From Sulfurovum sp. (lineage in GTDB: Bacteria; Campylobacterota; Campylobacteria; Campylobacterales; Sulfurovaceae), in the NCBI GenBank assembly GCA_020721345.1, contig DYMX01000004.1:1-61168 (forward strand): a stretch of 61,168 bases of DNA, written 5' to 3'. Both the position numbers and the translations under genes were made by a program. The notes beneath the pieces are model-generated. The model was not told the origin of the DNA. It did no database searches and saw only the letters and a program-made list of their open reading frames with translations. Shown here one piece after another: positions 1-8,879 of this stretch (its first letter is position 1; each line of letters begins with the position of its first letter).

Positions 1-562
<562 letters not shown>

Positions 563-584
563 TTAATTTTGCTTACCTTTGCAT

Positions 585-613
585 TTAGTAAAATCTGTTT
601 ATTATTGTATAAT
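585..613 (+). promoter_or_regulatory. Sigma70-like promoter of the nfeD-SPFH genes
   Basis: A TATAAT -10 box sits at 608-613, with a weak -35 (TTAGTA, 585-590) 17 bp upstream. The -10 is about 30 bp before the nfeD ATG. This arrangement, good -10 with poor -35, is usual in Campylobacterota. Read by eye only. Confidence 0.45.
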
Positions 614-644
614 TCTTGATATCAAATATACAAAAGGATTATAG

Positions 645-1100
645 ATGATTGATTTTTTGAATGAAATTGTTCTTTGGTGGCACTGGATAGTTTTAGGAAT
701 ATTGCTGATAATCCTAGAACTTGCGGTTGGAACATTTTTTATACTTGGACTTGGAATTGCCGCAATTATAGTTGGTGTTATAGCTTTGATTATAAATTTA
801 TCATTTGCAGGTTCATTTGGAATATGGATTTTTTTCTCTATACTTGCTATCATCGCTTGGTTTAAGTATTATAAAGAAACAACCATATCTACAAGCGGAC
901 AATCCAATAAAGGCTTTGATACCATGGGCACTGTCAGTCAAAATATAAAAGCTGGCGGCAGAGGAGAAGTGGTTTTTGATACACCTGTTCTTGGAAATAC
1001 GACTTGGGATGCAACATCTAAAAATGATATTAAAATAGGTAGTCGCGTATATATAGCGGAAATTAACGGTCAGCTTATGGTCGTAGAAGAAAAAAAATAA
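645..1100 (+). CDS. NfeD-like membrane protein
   Basis: A 151-residue protein with hydrophobic segments in roughly residues 10-75 and a small soluble C-terminal domain (about 90-150) that fits the OB-fold of NfeD proteins. NfeD family members work with SPFH (stomatin-like) partners in membrane microdomains and protein quality control. The very next gene, 10 bp downstream, encodes such an SPFH protein, so the pair is almost certainly co-transcribed and functionally linked. The protease domain of long NfeD proteins is absent; this is the short form. The exact role is not known. Confidence 0.85.
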   Translation: MIDFLNEIVLWWHWIVLGILLIILELAVGTFFILGLGIAAIIVGVIALIINLSFAGSFGIWIFFSILAIIAWFKYYKETTISTSGQSNKGFDTMGTVSQNIKAGGRGEVVFDTPVLGNTTWDATSKNDIKIGSRVYIAEINGQLMVVEEKK

Positions 1101-1110
1101 GGAAGAAAAT

Positions 1111-1956
1111 ATGGAAATTTTAATAGTTTTACTCGTACTTGTAGTTGTGACATTGTATAAGGGTATAAATATAGTACCGCAAGGAGAAGAGTGGATAGTG
1201 GAACGACTAGGCAAATTCTCTAGAACACTATTCCCTGGGCTTAACATAATAGTTCCTTATATAGAGACTATTCGTCAAAAAATATCGACAAGAGATATAA
1301 TCCTAGATATTCCAAAACAAGAAGTGATCACAAAAGACAATGCAGTTATACATACAAACGCAGTAACATTTATAAGAGTTACAAAACCTGAAAATGCAAT
1401 ATACGGTGTTGAGGATTTTAAGCTTGCTATTCAACAGCTTGTTATGACAACACTTCGTTCTATTTTAGGTGAAATGAACCTAGATGAAGCTTTATCAAAT
1501 AGAGAACACATAAAATCAAAACTTAAAAGTCAAATTATCGATGATGTTGCTGATTGGGGAGTTACTGTTAAATCAGTAGAAATTCAAGACATTGCTCCAA
1601 GCCCTTCTATGCAAGCATCCATGGAGAGACAAGCTGCAGCAGAGAGAGAAAGAAGAGCAATTGAAACCATAGCAGAAGGTAACAAAAATGCTATGGTTTT
1701 AGAAGCAGACGGCAAACTAGCATCTGCGGAGAGAGAAGCAGCGGCACAGATAAAATTGGCAAATGCATCTGCTGAAGCAATCAGGGTAGTTGCCCTTAAT
1801 ACACAAAACAATGAACTACCTGTTATGTTTTTATTGGGTGAAAAATACATTAACTCTTTGGAAAAAATATCACAAAGTACAAATGGTAAATTTGTAATTT
1901 ATCCGGCAGATCTTCAAATGGCCATCAAAGGTCTTCTCGGTGGGGTTTTGAAATAA
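1111..1956 (+). CDS. SPFH/band 7 (stomatin-like) membrane protein, QmcA type
   Basis: 281 residues: an N-terminal membrane anchor (about 1-17), then an SPFH/band 7 domain (VPQGEEWIVERLGKF onward) and an Ala/Glu-rich coiled-coil stretch around residues 165-215. Stomatin-like proteins oligomerise at the inner membrane and act as scaffolds, often with NfeD and the FtsH or HtpX proteases. The upstream neighbour is the NfeD partner and the downstream one is HtpX, which supports a membrane quality control role. It is similar in size to E. coli QmcA (about 305 aa). The gene symbol is left blank because QmcA and other stomatins cannot be separated here. Confidence 0.9.
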   Translation: MEILIVLLVLVVVTLYKGINIVPQGEEWIVERLGKFSRTLFPGLNIIVPYIETIRQKISTRDIILDIPKQEVITKDNAVIHTNAVTFIRVTKPENAIYGVEDFKLAIQQLVMTTLRSILGEMNLDEALSNREHIKSKLKSQIIDDVADWGVTVKSVEIQDIAPSPSMQASMERQAAAERERRAIETIAEGNKNAMVLEADGKLASAEREAAAQIKLANASAEAIRVVALNTQNNELPVMFLLGEKYINSLEKISQSTNGKFVIYPADLQMAIKGLLGGVLK

Positions 1957-2016
1957 TATTTATACTATTATTTCACGATTTTTATATAGAAATGCAAAAA
2001 ATAAAAAGGACAAATA

Positions 2017-2856
2017 ATGGAAAAATTTAAAACATATTTTTTGATGATAGGATTAACGCTTCTTTTTGTATGGTTTGGAAGTTTTATAGGCGGTAAAACC
2101 GGTATGCTAATAGCATTTTTAATGACCGTAGGGATGAACTTTTATGCATACTATTATAGTGATGAACAGGTTTTAAAACATTATAATGCTATGCCTGTGG
2201 ATGAAAGTTCTGCCGGCGGTCTATATAAGATAGTAAGAGGCTTAACAACAAAAGCAAATCTGCCTATGCCAAAACTGTACATAATACAAGACGGCACTCC
2301 AAATGCATTTGCAACAGGCAGAAACTATGAGCATGCTACCGTTGCGGTAACGGAAGGTTTACTTGACCTCCTAAGCGCCGATGAAGTAGAAGCAGTTATC
2401 GCACATGAACTAAGCCATATCAAACACTATGATATGCTTATAGGAACCGTAGCTGCAACAATGGCTGGAGCTATTGCTATGCTTGGAAACTTCGGAATGT
2501 TTTTTGGCGGACACGGCAGTGATGAAGAAAGACCAAATCCTGTAGTAATGATAATTCTAATGCTTATAATGCCGCTTGCAGCAAGCATAGTTCAAATGAC
2601 AATCAGCAGAAGCAGGGAATTTATGGCAGATGAAGGCGCGGCAAAACTTACGGGTCATCCAGAATGGCTTCAAAGCGCACTTATAAAACTTGATAATTAT
2701 GCGCATGGCAATCTACTTCATGATGCACAGCCGCAAAATGCCCATATGTTTATCATAAATCCTTTTTTGGGTTTAGGCGGAAATATGAGAGAGCTTTTTA
2801 GCACTCACCCTACAACTGCGCAAAGAGTAGAGAGACTAGAAGCGCTAAAAATGTGA
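2017..2856 (+). CDS. htpX: Membrane zinc metalloprotease HtpX
   Basis: A 279-residue M48 peptidase that degrades misfolded inner-membrane proteins. Two hydrophobic segments lie near residues 5-25 and 30-46, and two more near 140-160 and 177-195. The zinc site HELSH is at 130-134, and the third ligand is probably Glu201 in the [11 protein letters not shown] segment. Length matches E. coli HtpX (293 aa). It follows the NfeD/SPFH pair with a 60-bp gap, making a plausible three-gene membrane stress unit. An AAAAGGA ribosome site precedes the ATG. Confidence 0.95.
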   Translation: MEKFKTYFLMIGLTLLFVWFGSFIGGKTGMLIAFLMTVGMNFYAYYYSDEQVLKHYNAMPVDESSAGGLYKIVRGLTTKANLPMPKLYIIQDGTPNAFATGRNYEHATVAVTEGLLDLLSADEVEAVIAHELSHIKHYDMLIGTVAATMAGAIAMLGNFGMFFGGHGSDEERPNPVVMIILMLIMPLAASIVQMTISRSREFMADEGAAKLTGHPEWLQSALIKLDNYAHGNLLHDAQPQNAHMFIINPFLGLGGNMRELFSTHPTTAQRVERLEALKM

Positions 2857-2867
2857 TATAATCTTTT

Positions 2868-2924
2868 ATGAAGATTGATAAGAAAATAAAACAAAAAATA
2901 TATCAAAGGGATGCAAATAGATGA
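2868..2924 (+). CDS. Possible 18-residue leader ORF overlapping the rnr start
   Basis: An ATG at 2868 opens an 18-codon, lysine-rich reading frame (starting MKIDKKIKQKIYQ). Its TGA overlaps the rnr ATG as ATGA. A TATAAT box at 2857-2862 would place the transcript start almost on this ATG, so it would be leaderless. It may be a coupled leader peptide or simply chance. No homologue is recognised. Confidence 0.25.
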   Translation: MKIDKKIKQKIYQRDANR

Positions 2925-4891
2925 ATGAATTTGCGCTCCAAATTACAAACGGTTGCAAAAAAAGCGATATAGAAGAAGAGTACATAGAAGCTTTTGATAA
3001 TTTAGAAAAAATAGATGCCATAAAAGAAGATAAAGACGGTCTTTTGAGGCTGTCTTCTCTTTATCGCATAGGCGAACTTTATATAAGCAAAGACGGTACG
3101 GGGTTTGTAGAATCCATACTAAAATCGGAGATCGACCTACTCATAGAGCCTGAAAATTTAAAAGGCTCAAAAAGAGGTGATCTAGTGGTCGCTAAAAGAA
3201 TTATTGCTAAAAGAGGCAGAGTAAGCGGAAAAATAATCTTAACCGCAAAAAAAGCATTTTTGTATAATTTGGCGTATATAAACATTGATGAATCAAAAAA
3301 TTTCTCCATTTTAAACTTGAGAACAAATGAACCGTTATCTGCATGGATGGGCGGGCTTGATTTGAAAACGCTTAAAAGCGGCACCGTTCTAAAAATAGAT
3401 GTTGATAATGATGAAGTAAAAGAGATTTTAGGCAATATCGATGATCCAAAAATAGATGAGAAAATATCTCTTATCCTCTATGATAGAGAAGATGAATTTC
3501 CAGTTTCGTGCTTAGAGCAGGCAAGCACTACTCCTTTAGAAGTAGACGGGGATGAATACCTAAATAGAATTGATTTGAGAAATTTGGATTTTTGCACCAT
3601 TGATCCTGTAACAGCAAAAGATTTTGACGATGCTATATATTTTGATACGGATAACTTTATACTATATGTTGCTATTGCGGATGTAAGTTATTATGTCGAT
3701 TATTTTTCTCCGATCGACATGGAAGCAAAGAAGAGAGGATTTACCACATACCTGCCTCATAAGGCTTTTCCTATGCTGCCGCGTGAACTTAGTGAAAATG
3801 TATGTTCCTTAAAACCTCGTGTTGACAGACTGGCTTTTGTATCAAAAGTAACGCTTGATAGAAATTCTTTGACTTCAAAAAGCGAAGAGTTCTTTGAGGC
3901 TGTCATTCATTCAAAACATAGATTTAACTACGATGAAGTCGATAAGCTCATAGAAACAAATGGGACCGAGGCTTCCGAGGTTGTAAAAAGACTTTGGACA
4001 AATCTTTCAAAACTTTACGATATCACAAAATCTCTAAGAGCCAAAAGACTAAAAAACGGTTTTGATTTTAGAACAGAAGAGATGAAGTTATCGATTGATA
4101 AAAATCATCTTTTAAAAAGCACTCAAATAGAAACAGGAACTCCATCTCATTCTCTTATAGAAGAGTGTATGCTGCTTGCGAACCAAGCATCCGCAAAAAA
4201 AGCCACCGGAGAAGAGTGGATTTTCAGAATTCATGAACCGCCTCAAATGTCAAAACTCGAAGAGCTTCTTTCAGAGCTTGCTACCATTGGATTATTTGTG
4301 GATGACTATAAAGACTCGCCTTCACTTATTAGGGCCATACAAAAAGAAGCGGTAAATCTTGGTTTGGAAAATGAGGTTGACTCTATGATCATAAAATCGC
4401 TAAAACAAGCTTCTTATGCGCCTCAGAATTTGGGGCATTTTGGGCTTGGCTTTACGCACTACAGCCACTTTACATCACCAATCAGAAGATATAGTGATCT
4501 AATACTGCATAGACTTATAAAAACACAATTAAACAGCGACTCAAAAGAGAGAGAATATCTGCTTAGAAACATATCTCCACTATGTGCTAGAGTAAGTGAG
4601 CTAGAGAGAAAAACGACAAAATGTGAATGGGATTTTAGAGATAGAAAATTTGCCAGATGGGCGGCTGCTCATAAGGATGAAATATTTGAAGCTGAAATAA
4701 TCGAGATACAGGACAATAATGCAAAAGCTGTGTTAAAAACAGATATAAGCGGTGTCGTTGTAAATGTAAAAAATGACGGCTTGCTTCTTTTTGAGAGGGT
4801 GCAAGTCTCAATCTATGAAGCCAATATAGCAATGGCTATGATCATGGCGAAAGTTGTTCAAAAATTATCAAAAGACCCTATGGAATTTTGA
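2921..4891 (+). CDS. rnr: Ribonuclease R (VacB/RNB family 3'-5' exoribonuclease)
   Basis: 656 residues. It degrades structured RNA processively from the 3' end and takes part in rRNA and tRNA quality control. N-terminal cold-shock-like regions cover about 45-200, and the RNB catalytic domain begins near 215 with the metal-binding motif DPVTAKDFDDA at 228-238. The HYSHFTSPIRRYSDLI block characteristic of the family is near residue 510. A C-terminal S1-like region follows. It is shorter than E. coli RNase R (813 aa), as is usual in Campylobacterota. The stop overlaps the next ATG by one base, so it is translationally coupled to holA. Confidence 0.95.
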   Translation: MNEFALQITNGCKKSDIEEEYIEAFDNLEKIDAIKEDKDGLLRLSSLYRIGELYISKDGTGFVESILKSEIDLLIEPENLKGSKRGDLVVAKRIIAKRGRVSGKIILTAKKAFLYNLAYINIDESKNFSILNLRTNEPLSAWMGGLDLKTLKSGTVLKIDVDNDEVKEILGNIDDPKIDEKISLILYDREDEFPVSCLEQASTTPLEVDGDEYLNRIDLRNLDFCTIDPVTAKDFDDAIYFDTDNFILYVAIADVSYYVDYFSPIDMEAKKRGFTTYLPHKAFPMLPRELSENVCSLKPRVDRLAFVSKVTLDRNSLTSKSEEFFEAVIHSKHRFNYDEVDKLIETNGTEASEVVKRLWTNLSKLYDITKSLRAKRLKNGFDFRTEEMKLSIDKNHLLKSTQIETGTPSHSLIEECMLLANQASAKKATGEEWIFRIHEPPQMSKLEELLSELATIGLFVDDYKDSPSLIRAIQKEAVNLGLENEVDSMIIKSLKQASYAPQNLGHFGLGFTHYSHFTSPIRRYSDLILHRLIKTQLNSDSKEREYLLRNISPLCARVSELERKTTKCEWDFRDRKFARWAAAHKDEIFEAEIIEIQDNNAKAVLKTDISGVVVNVKNDGLLLFERVQVSIYEANIAMAMIMAKVVQKLSKDPMEF

Positions 4892-5865
4892 TGTACAAAC
4901 AAGAATTTGAGCAAATACTAAAAACTAGGCTACCAAAGTCGGCTCTTTTTTACGGTGAAAATCAGTATGCGATAGAGCAGTATATAAATTTTTATATCAC
5001 AAAACTGCAAGCAAATGACGATAAATTGAATCTCTATTTTGATGATTATGATTTTGAAAAAGCAAAGTCTTATCTTTCCCAAAATTCACTTTTTGGCAAT
5101 ACGAATCTTCTGATCATAAAATCAGAAAAAACGATTGCCAAAAAAGAGCTTGAATCGCTGCTCGAGATGACTCAAAAAAGTCAAGATAATTATCTTCTTT
5201 ATATCTTTTTCGGATTATCAAAGGATATAAAAACATCAACTTCGCTATTTAGAAGCAATGATAGTGTTGAAGTCAGACTATTCGAGCCTAGTATTAAAGA
5301 TTCGATAATGATATTACAAAACAAAGCGAACCATATAGGTTTAAATATAGATTATTATGGGCTTGAATATCTGATAATAATGCTTGGTAACAACCTTATG
5401 CTTTGCAGCAATGAACTAGATAAACTAAATATCCTAAATAGAGAAATAACAACTAAAGATATAAATGAATTGGTTTTTTCTGAAACTCCTCTCTCCGCAG
5501 AAAAGCTCTTGATTGATGTTTGCAATAAAAAATTAGAGCCAAATACAATAAATACTCTTTTGAACTCAGGTGAAGATGCGAACAGCATACTAAGAGCAAC
5601 ACAAAATTTTTTAAATCAAATATTGCTTTTTCAGGCATATATCAAAATAAACGGTACTGTAAATTCGCAAGATATTCTTGGCTATAAACTGCCTAAGCAA
5701 ATCGAGGAACAAAAAGCGACATTGGCAAACCGCATAAAATCTTCAAAACTTTTAAAAGCTTTTGAATATGTTCTGCAATGTGAACTTGAAATAAAATCTG
5801 CATCAGCGCCACAGAAAGAGACACTGCTGTACTCTATGTTCATAGAACTGCAAAACATTTTATAA
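4891..5865 (+). CDS. holA: DNA polymerase III delta subunit (HolA)
   Basis: 324 residues. The delta subunit of the clamp loader opens the beta sliding clamp. It is a weakly conserved family; recognition rests on the opening MYKQEFEQILKTRLPKSALFYGEN, length close to E. coli HolA (343 aa), and the conserved rnr-holA adjacency in Campylobacter. The ATG at 4891 shares a base with the rnr stop; a TTG at 4888 is in frame but less likely. There is a gap of 80 bp to rpsF with a new promoter. Confidence 0.85.
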   Translation: MYKQEFEQILKTRLPKSALFYGENQYAIEQYINFYITKLQANDDKLNLYFDDYDFEKAKSYLSQNSLFGNTNLLIIKSEKTIAKKELESLLEMTQKSQDNYLLYIFFGLSKDIKTSTSLFRSNDSVEVRLFEPSIKDSIMILQNKANHIGLNIDYYGLEYLIIMLGNNLMLCSNELDKLNILNREITTKDINELVFSETPLSAEKLLIDVCNKKLEPNTINTLLNSGEDANSILRATQNFLNQILLFQAYIKINGTVNSQDILGYKLPKQIEEQKATLANRIKSSKLLKAFEYVLQCELEIKSASAPQKETLLYSMFIELQNIL

Positions 5866-5877
5866 GGTATATTTCTG

Positions 5878-5883
5878 TATAAT
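5878..5883 (+). promoter_or_regulatory. rpsF: -10 box for the rpsF-ssb-rpsR operon
   Basis: A TATAAT at 5878-5883, about 60 bp before the rpsF ATG and just after holA ends. No convincing -35 is visible. It leaves a leader of about 55 nt containing a small hairpin. Confidence 0.45.
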
Positions 5884-5900
5884 ATATATCCAAAATTCTT

Positions 5901-5925
5901 GCTCAAAGCCATAAAGGCAATGGGC
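5901..5925 (+). promoter_or_regulatory. Structured rpsF leader, possible S6/S18 autoregulatory element
   Basis: The leader folds as GCTC (5901-5904), a symmetric AAA/AAT internal loop, GCC (5908-5910), loop ATAAA, GGC (5916-5918) and GGGC (5922-5925). The S6-S18 complex is known to bind leader hairpins of its own operon in many bacteria. The match to that motif is an inference from position and shape, not from a covariance model. Confidence 0.35.
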
Positions 5926-5945
5926 TACAAAACCAAAGGAAAAAA

Positions 5946-6374
5946 ATGAATTGTTACGAAACACTTTTTATTGTCAAACCTACTTTGACTGAACAAGAGA
6001 TCGCATCACAAGTTGCTAAAATCAAAGATGTTTTAGCAAAAGAAAATGCTGAACTTATCGCTACTGATGATATGGGCATGAGAAAACTAGCTTATACTGT
6101 AGCTAAACAAAATAGAGGTTACTATACGGTACTTTATTATAAAGCTGACGGAAGCAAAATTGCTGAAATCGAAAGAAATCTAAAAATCAATGAAGATATC
6201 ATTAAATTTTTAACTGTTAAATATAGTTCTAAAAAAGAAGTTGCGCAATTTGAAAAAATGATTGCTTCAATCGGTAAAAGCAAAAATGAAAGAACTCCTA
6301 GAGAAGCTGCTCCTAAAAAAGAGGCGGTTGTAGAAGAAGTTACAGCAGAAGCAACTCAAGAGGTTACTGAATAA
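5946..6374 (+). CDS. rpsF: Small ribosomal subunit protein bS6
   Basis: 142 residues, opening MNCYETLFIVKPTLTEQEI, the hallmark of S6. S6 binds 16S rRNA together with S18 on the platform of the 30S subunit. The core is residues 1-105, followed by a charged, low-complexity Glu/Ala/Lys tail (105-142), a common lineage-specific extension. It is first in the S6-SSB-S18 operon, preceded by an AAAGGA ribosome site. Confidence 0.98.
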   Translation: MNCYETLFIVKPTLTEQEIASQVAKIKDVLAKENAELIATDDMGMRKLAYTVAKQNRGYYTVLYYKADGSKIAEIERNLKINEDIIKFLTVKYSSKKEVAQFEKMIASIGKSKNERTPREAAPKKEAVVEEVTAEATQEVTE

Positions 6375-6395
6375 TTTAAAACAAAGGAGCTCTCA

Positions 6396-6854
6396 ATGTT
6401 TAATAAGGTTATATTGGCTGGTAATTTGGCTCGTGATATCGAAATAAGATATTTACCAAGCGGTACTGCAGTAGCGACAACAGCTATTGCTACAAACAGA
6501 AGATACAAAGCGGCAGACGGTACTCAAAAAGATGAAACTATGTTTATAGATCTGACCTTTTGGGGAAGAACCGCCGAAATAGCCAATCAATACCTTAAAA
6601 AGGGTTCCCAAGTTTTAGTTGAGGGTCGCCTGACTCTTGAGCAATGGACAGCAACAGACGGAAGCAAAAGAAGTAAACACGCAATTGCCGTAGAAACACT
6701 TCAAATGCTAGGAAGCAGAGATCAGTCTGCAGGTATGTCAGATAGCTACGCTCCTGCGAAAGCAAGCGAACAAAGCATGGAGACAAAACAAAGTTCCGTA
6801 GAACATACTATAATACCTGAGATTGATATTAACGATGATGAAATACCATTTTAG
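6396..6854 (+). CDS. ssb: Single-stranded DNA-binding protein
   Basis: 152 residues. The N-terminal OB-fold (about 1-108) begins MFNKVILAGNLARDIEIRYL. A flexible linker follows, and the conserved acidic tip NDDEIPF at the C-terminus recruits repair and replication partners. It acts as a tetramer on ssDNA during replication, recombination and repair. The gene sits 21 bp after rpsF and 12 bp before rpsR in the canonical order. An AAAGGAG site precedes the ATG. Confidence 0.98.
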   Translation: MFNKVILAGNLARDIEIRYLPSGTAVATTAIATNRRYKAADGTQKDETMFIDLTFWGRTAEIANQYLKKGSQVLVEGRLTLEQWTATDGSKRSKHAIAVETLQMLGSRDQSAGMSDSYAPAKASEQSMETKQSSVEHTIIPEIDINDDEIPF

Positions 6855-6866
6855 AAGGACTTAAAT

Positions 6867-7118
6867 ATGAGACAAGAAAGAAAATTTAAAAAAAGACATT
6901 GCAAATATTGCGAAATGAAAGTTGATTATATTGATTATAAAGATGTTAACGGTTTAAAATTTTCGCTAAGCGAAAGATATAAAATTATGCCAAGACGTCT
7001 TACAGGAAACTGCAAAAGACATCAAGAGCTAGTTACTATAGCTATAAAAAGAGCTAGACAAACTGCATTTATCCCTTATATAGTTGATAGAAAAAATGTT
7101 GTTGATTCTCAATTTTAA
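6867..7118 (+). CDS. rpsR: Small ribosomal subunit protein bS18
   Basis: 83 residues. It is a basic protein that pairs with S6 on the 30S platform. The opening [14 protein letters not shown] keeps a Cys pair (CKYC), which may hold zinc in this C+ form. The conserved block [20 protein letters not shown] is interrupted by no gap, and the length fits the family. Last gene of the operon; the intergenic region that follows has two hairpins. Confidence 0.98.
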   Translation: MRQERKFKKRHCKYCEMKVDYIDYKDVNGLKFSLSERYKIMPRRLTGNCKRHQELVTIAIKRARQTAFIPYIVDRKNVVDSQF

Positions 7119-7145
7119 TTAAGATAATAACCTAATTAATTCTCA

Positions 7146-7209
7146 AATTTTAGGCAAAGCCTAAAATTGGGTCTTCAAAACAGGCACTCTCGCAACATAG
7201 TTGCTCTTT
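7146..7209 (+). terminator. Two terminator-like hairpins after rpsR
   Basis: The first is a perfect 10-bp stem (AATTTTAGGC, 7146-7155; GCCTAAAATT, 7159-7168) with loop AAA but no U-run. The second, GCAAC-ATA-GTTGC (7192-7204), is followed by TCTTTT and looks more like an intrinsic terminator for the plus-strand operon. The gap before the convergent hisG is 174 bp. Confidence 0.45.
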
Positions 7210-7292
7210 TGAGGCAATATCTTTTAGTAAGCAAATATGCTTTTATCGGCATAGGTTTATTTTCAAACAAATTTAACAAGCCTTTTATCGCT

Positions 7293-7937
7293 CTATATAT
7301 TACCCAAACTATTACAATAAACAAAACTATCTACTACGGATTTTATTTTCTCATAAATAGAAAATATATCACCTTTTTTGGCATAAAAACTATTATTGTT
7401 TGCTATTAAGTGTGCTGAGGAATGCATAATATCTTCTGCAACCTTCAGTCCATTTTCTCTCATGGTTGCCCCAGTATCGACAATATCTACGATTGCATCA
7501 ACCAGTCCAACCAATGGAGCAAGCTCTATAGAGCCGTAAAGCTTTATAACTTCAACTCCTACTGCTCTTTTAGCAAAATAATCTTTCGTAATATTTACCA
7601 TTTTTGAAGCTACTTTTATATTTGGTCTACTCCAATCGATCTCATCTTCATTTTTGATCCCGATTGATACCCTGCAACGTCCTAGCTGCATATCAAGCAA
7701 GTCTATGATATCTAAACCTTGCTCTGTTATAACATCAAGCCCAACTACGCCCAAATCTGCCACCCCATGGGCAACATATGTCGGAACATCTTGGTTTCTG
7801 ACATTTAAAAATCTAAATCCATGCTCTTCTAAGATCAATTTCCTATTGTCAAATGCAAAATCAGTATTAAATATTTTAGAAAAAATTTCCAATGTTTCAT
7901 CTGCAATTCTTCCTTTTGGAAGCGCTATTGTTAGCAT
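7293..7937 (-). CDS. hisG: ATP phosphoribosyltransferase, short form
   Basis: 214 residues, beginning MLTIALPKGRIADETLEIF, with the EQGLDIIDLLDMQLGRCRV and VDIVDTGATMRENGL blocks of HisG. It catalyses the first step of histidine synthesis (PRPP plus ATP). This is the short form without the C-terminal regulatory domain, so by family knowledge it needs a HisZ partner, which is not in this window. Its start overlaps the end of coaX by 7 bp. The last residues (about 205-214) look poorly conserved. Confidence 0.95.
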   Translation of the reverse strand: MLTIALPKGRIADETLEIFSKIFNTDFAFDNRKLILEEHGFRFLNVRNQDVPTYVAHGVADLGVVGLDVITEQGLDIIDLLDMQLGRCRVSIGIKNEDEIDWSRPNIKVASKMVNITKDYFAKRAVGVEVIKLYGSIELAPLVGLVDAIVDIVDTGATMRENGLKVAEDIMHSSAHLIANNNSFYAKKGDIFSIYEKIKSVVDSFVYCNSLGNI

Positions 7938-8551
7938 TTGTTTTCCTTTAGTGCTGTTTTCATACCGTTAAAAACCAAAAATTCGTCATATATACTATCT
8001 TTAAAATATTTTGAGAGCCACTCTCCGTTGCCACCGGTGAAATATATCGGTAAACCGGAAGAGTTTTTATCTATTATGGCTTTGATTGAAGCAATTATAC
8101 CATAGCTAACGCTGTCTTTTGTTGTTTTTGGCAAGCTGGTGAGCGAACAATGACTGTTTATTTCTACATCAAGAGCATTAGATATGCCTTTGTAGGCTTT
8201 AAGCCAAGTATCAATTCCAAGAAGTATAAAACCTCCTTGATATTCGCTGCTACTTACAATATCAACAGTAATTGCGCTTCCAGCATCTACAAAAATACCG
8301 TTCTTGTGACTAAGGCATAATGCCTTTCTGTCTATGCCCATAGTGTCATATTCTCCTTTTATATGAAGATGGTCGGATATATCTATCCAGTCTGCAAAGT
8401 CTTTTATCTTCTCTTTCGTTTCAATGCTGACACAGATATAAAACAACTCTTTATCTTTATAACAATGTATAGCCTCTTCATGTGAAAGTTGAATTATGCT
8501 TTTACCGTCATATATATGCATCCTGCAATTTCCTATATCAGCTAACAGCAT
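7931..8551 (-). CDS. coaX: Type III pantothenate kinase
   Basis: 206 residues, an ASKHA-fold kinase that phosphorylates pantothenate in the first step of CoA synthesis. Visible motifs are the phosphate loop DIGN at 5-8, GIDR at 72-75 and VDAGSAITVD at 88-97, plus FTGGNGEWL near residue 170. It is shorter than typical CoaX (about 255 aa) but matches the short Campylobacterota form. It overlaps both neighbours (hisG, and the small gene upstream by 14 bp), so this is a tightly coupled run. Confidence 0.9.
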   Translation of the reverse strand: MLLADIGNCRMHIYDGKSIIQLSHEEAIHCYKDKELFYICVSIETKEKIKDFADWIDISDHLHIKGEYDTMGIDRKALCLSHKNGIFVDAGSAITVDIVSSSEYQGGFILLGIDTWLKAYKGISNALDVEINSHCSLTSLPKTTKDSVSYGIIASIKAIIDKNSSGLPIYFTGGNGEWLSKYFKDSIYDEFLVFNGMKTALKENKC

Positions 8552-8879
8552 CTATTTTCTCCATAATCTTAAAATCATTCTCTTCTAAAAACAGTTTTGC
8601 TTTTGAACATATCGACGAATTGATAACTATATATCTAAATTTTATCTTGCTTTCATTAAAAGTTTCTAATCTTTGAACTAGATCAACGACTTCATTTGCA
8701 TCTTTTTTTATAAATCTGCTTTTTTTATATATTTGAAATAAAGAGCAGTAGTTATTTTTCAAATCAACACCAATATAAATATCGATCTTTTTTCTACTTT
8801 TAAGCTTTGAGGCATTAATGACCTTAAGGCTTTTAAAAACTATTCCTTTTTTTGCCAGCAGCTCCACTAACTCTTTCAT
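8538..8879 (-). CDS. Conserved-looking small protein of unknown function
   Basis: 113 residues, Lys/Ile-rich, not recognised. It has a mixed alpha/beta look: a basic stretch SKLKSRKKIDIYIGVDLKN near 25-43, then KKSRFIKK around 53-60. It starts at the ATG that overlaps the xer stop by 4 bp (ATGA) and ends inside the coaX 5' end, so it is co-translated between recombinase and coaX. Codon use resembles its neighbours. An orthologue may exist in this position in other Campylobacterales, but that is a guess. Confidence 0.7.
   Translation of the reverse strand: MKELVELLAKKGIVFKSLKVINASKLKSRKKIDIYIGVDLKNNYCSLFQIYKKSRFIKKDANEVVDLVQRLETFNESKIKFRYIVINSSICSKAKLFLEENDFKIMEKIDAVS

Noticed and set aside
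7146-7168. Perfect 10-bp hairpin as the sole rpsR terminator
   Set aside because: No U-run follows on either strand; listed only together with the second hairpin.
7167-7409. Plus-strand 80-aa open frame after rpsR
   Set aside because: It is largely antisense to the end of hisG and has no ribosome site or recognisable protein features.
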